Source of the DNA: Aureimonas populi
Lineage (GTDB): Bacteria > Pseudomonadota > Alphaproteobacteria > Rhizobiales > Rhizobiaceae
Assembly: GCF_017815515.1 (NCBI RefSeq)
Contig: NZ_CP072611.1
Location: 496,001 to 560,000 of the forward strand
Length of the DNA stretch: 64,000 nt
Direction of reading: 5' to 3'
Notes under the pieces: generated by a model
What the model was told of the DNA's origin: nothing
Seen by the model: the letters and a program-made list of their open reading frames with translations, nothing else
The model's database searches: none
In this document: in pieces, positions 63,017-64,000 of the stretch
Position numbering within the stretch: the stretch's first letter is position 1
Layout: each line of letters begins with the position of its first letter
Translations under genes and position numbers: made by a program

Positions 63017-64000
63017 TCAGCCTTGGGTGCCGGCGGCCGCCGTGGCGCGCGTCAGGGCCTCGTCGACGACGGTGCCGGCCTGCCGGCGCGCGTCCACGCG
63101 GTCGGCGAAATCGCTGGACGCGCTCCGCGCCGCCTCGTCGAGAGTGTCCCATTCCGCCCGCCATGCGGCGGCGTCGTCCGCCCGCAGCGCGGCGCTCATG
63201 CGCGAAAGGACGGCGTCCATGCCCGTCCCTTCCGCCGCCGCGTCGCCGCTGGAGCGCACCTGCACCAGGGAGGAGAGGCCCGAAAGAATCTGGTCGCCGA
63301 CGCTCGCCTCGCCGGCGGCCGGCGCGGCCGTCGCGCGGATGGCGCGCTCCACCTGCGGCCAGTCGGCCAGCAGTGCCTCGCGGCTCGGCACGCCCTCGGC
63401 CGCGTAGCTGCGCAGCCCTTCCACCGCCTCGCCGCCGCCCCCGGCGGAGGCGAAAGCCTCCAGCTCGCTCATGAAGGGCCCGCCCCGGTCGATCGCCGCC
63501 TTCAGCCCCGCGGCCGTCAGGGCGATGCCGGCCTGGCGGTTGGCCTCCTCCATCGCTTCGATGCGCGTGTCGAACTGGGAGACGCGCGTGTCGAGCGCAT
63601 CCACGCGCCCGCCGATCTCGTTGGCGCGGGTCGTCGCCTCGCCGGCGGCGGCCTGTGCGGCCTCGGCCGTCTGGCGGGCCTGGTCCGCGGCCTGCGTGGC
63701 GGCATCGGCGCTCTGCAGCGCGCCTGCCGCGTCCTCTGCGCTGCGCCCGTCCTGCAACGTGCGCTCGGCGGCGGCGAGGCGGTCGCTGAGGGCGGCGAGG
63801 TCGGAGGCGGAGGCGAAGCTGGTGCCCGCGCCGCCGGCCGCCTGCGCCGACTGGAGCTGCTCCACCGTCTCGCGCAGGTTGGAAAGATCGCCGGAAAGCT
63901 GCTCGACATCCCCGACCGCAGCGTAGCGCACTGCCTCATCGGCCGGACGGCTGCCGAACATGCCGGAATAGCCGAGCGCGGCCGAGCCGGCGAGCGCCAG
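63017..64000 (-). CDS. Mitofilin-like membrane protein, N-terminus outside window
   Basis: Open to the right edge; the visible 5' residues (LALAGSAALGYSG) are the end of a membrane helix, so the gene begins beyond the window. A long Ala/Gln/Glu-rich coiled coil follows (about 130 residues, AAQAADQARQTAEAAQAAA type), then a C-terminal helical domain (LTAAGLKAAIDRGGPF onward) typical of the COG4223/mitofilin family. It lies 10 bases before hemY, the layout found downstream of hemD. Confidence 0.85.
   Translation of the reverse strand: MALAGSAALGYSGMFGSRPADEAVRYAAVGDVEQLSGDLSNLRETVEQLQSAQAAGGAGTSFASASDLAALSDRLAAAERTLQDGRSAEDAAGALQSADAATQAADQARQTAEAAQAAAGEATTRANEIGGRVDALDTRVSQFDTRIEAMEEANRQAGIALTAAGLKAAIDRGGPFMSELEAFASAGGGGEAVEGLRSYAAEGVPSREALLADWPQVERAIRATAAPAAGEASVGDQILSGLSSLVQVRSSGDAAAEGTGMDAVLSRMSAALRADDAAAWRAEWDTLDEAARSASSDFADRVDARRQAGTVVDEALTRATAAAGTQG

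Overview
The window is very GC-rich, densely coding bacterial DNA with many ATGA/GTGA stop-start overlaps. A Ros/MucR-type regulator, a HemY plus mitofilin-like gene pair, a membrane HyuAB/Dpp cluster, several ABC and TRAP importers and a candidate CCUCCUCCC-type small RNA together point to an alphaproteobacterium of the order Hyphomicrobiales (Rhizobiales). Genus cannot be decided from the sequence alone. No insertion sequence, phage gene, CRISPR array, integrase or rRNA was seen. It reads as stable chromosome rich in nutrient-uptake cassettes.

Layout. 1-3.7 kb (+): end of a catabolic operon (amidase, Dpp-type ATPase, hydantoin/Asp-Glu racemase, CnbZ/RidA-like deaminase). 3.8-6.0 kb (-): three-gene phospholipid cassette (CDP-alcohol transferase, acyltransferase, CDP-diglyceride synthase). 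6.2-9.9 kb (-): GAF-GGDEF-EAL phosphodiesterase, msrB-msrA, MucR-like regulator. 10.3-15.8 kb (-): RpiR regulator, AfuABC/FbpABC-type importer and a histidine phosphatase, with a shared 40-bp repeat in front of both the regulator and the binding-protein gene. 15.9-27.3 kb: M20 hydrolase (-) divergent from an IclR-HyuAB-DppABCDF operon (+). 27.4-33.5 kb (-): PotDABC-type importer running into eutB-eutC. 33.6-39.1 kb (-): RraA-like protein, nitrilase-family amidohydrolase, LysR regulator, and a DctPMQ TRAP transporter. 39.5-44.5 kb: DeoR regulator divergent from a GlpA-like dehydrogenase, an NAD(P)/FAD oxidoreductase and an FGGY kinase, with a 31-bp inverted repeat touching the start codon. 44.5-46.2 kb (-): mqo. 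46.7-54.1 kb (+): LacI regulator, PotDBCA-type importer, nucleoside hydrolase and adenine deaminase. 54.3 kb: tRNA-Phe. 54.8-59.5 kb (-): acyl-CoA synthetase/GNAT protein, diguanylate cyclase, DUF2459 protein. 59.7 kb (-): candidate small RNA. 60.2-64 kb (-): glutamine amidotransferase, TerB, HemY and a truncated mitofilin-like gene.

Common theme: at least five importers are each wired to their own catabolic enzymes and local regulator (RpiR, IclR, LysR, DeoR, LacI), and several of the operators can be read directly. Three importer operons carry a strong GC hairpin between the binding-protein gene and the first permease gene, consistent with making more binding protein than membrane subunits.

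The strongest non-coding observation is the small RNA at about 59.70-59.81 kb (minus strand). It has two hairpins, each displaying an anti-Shine-Dalgarno loop, the second being an intrinsic terminator.
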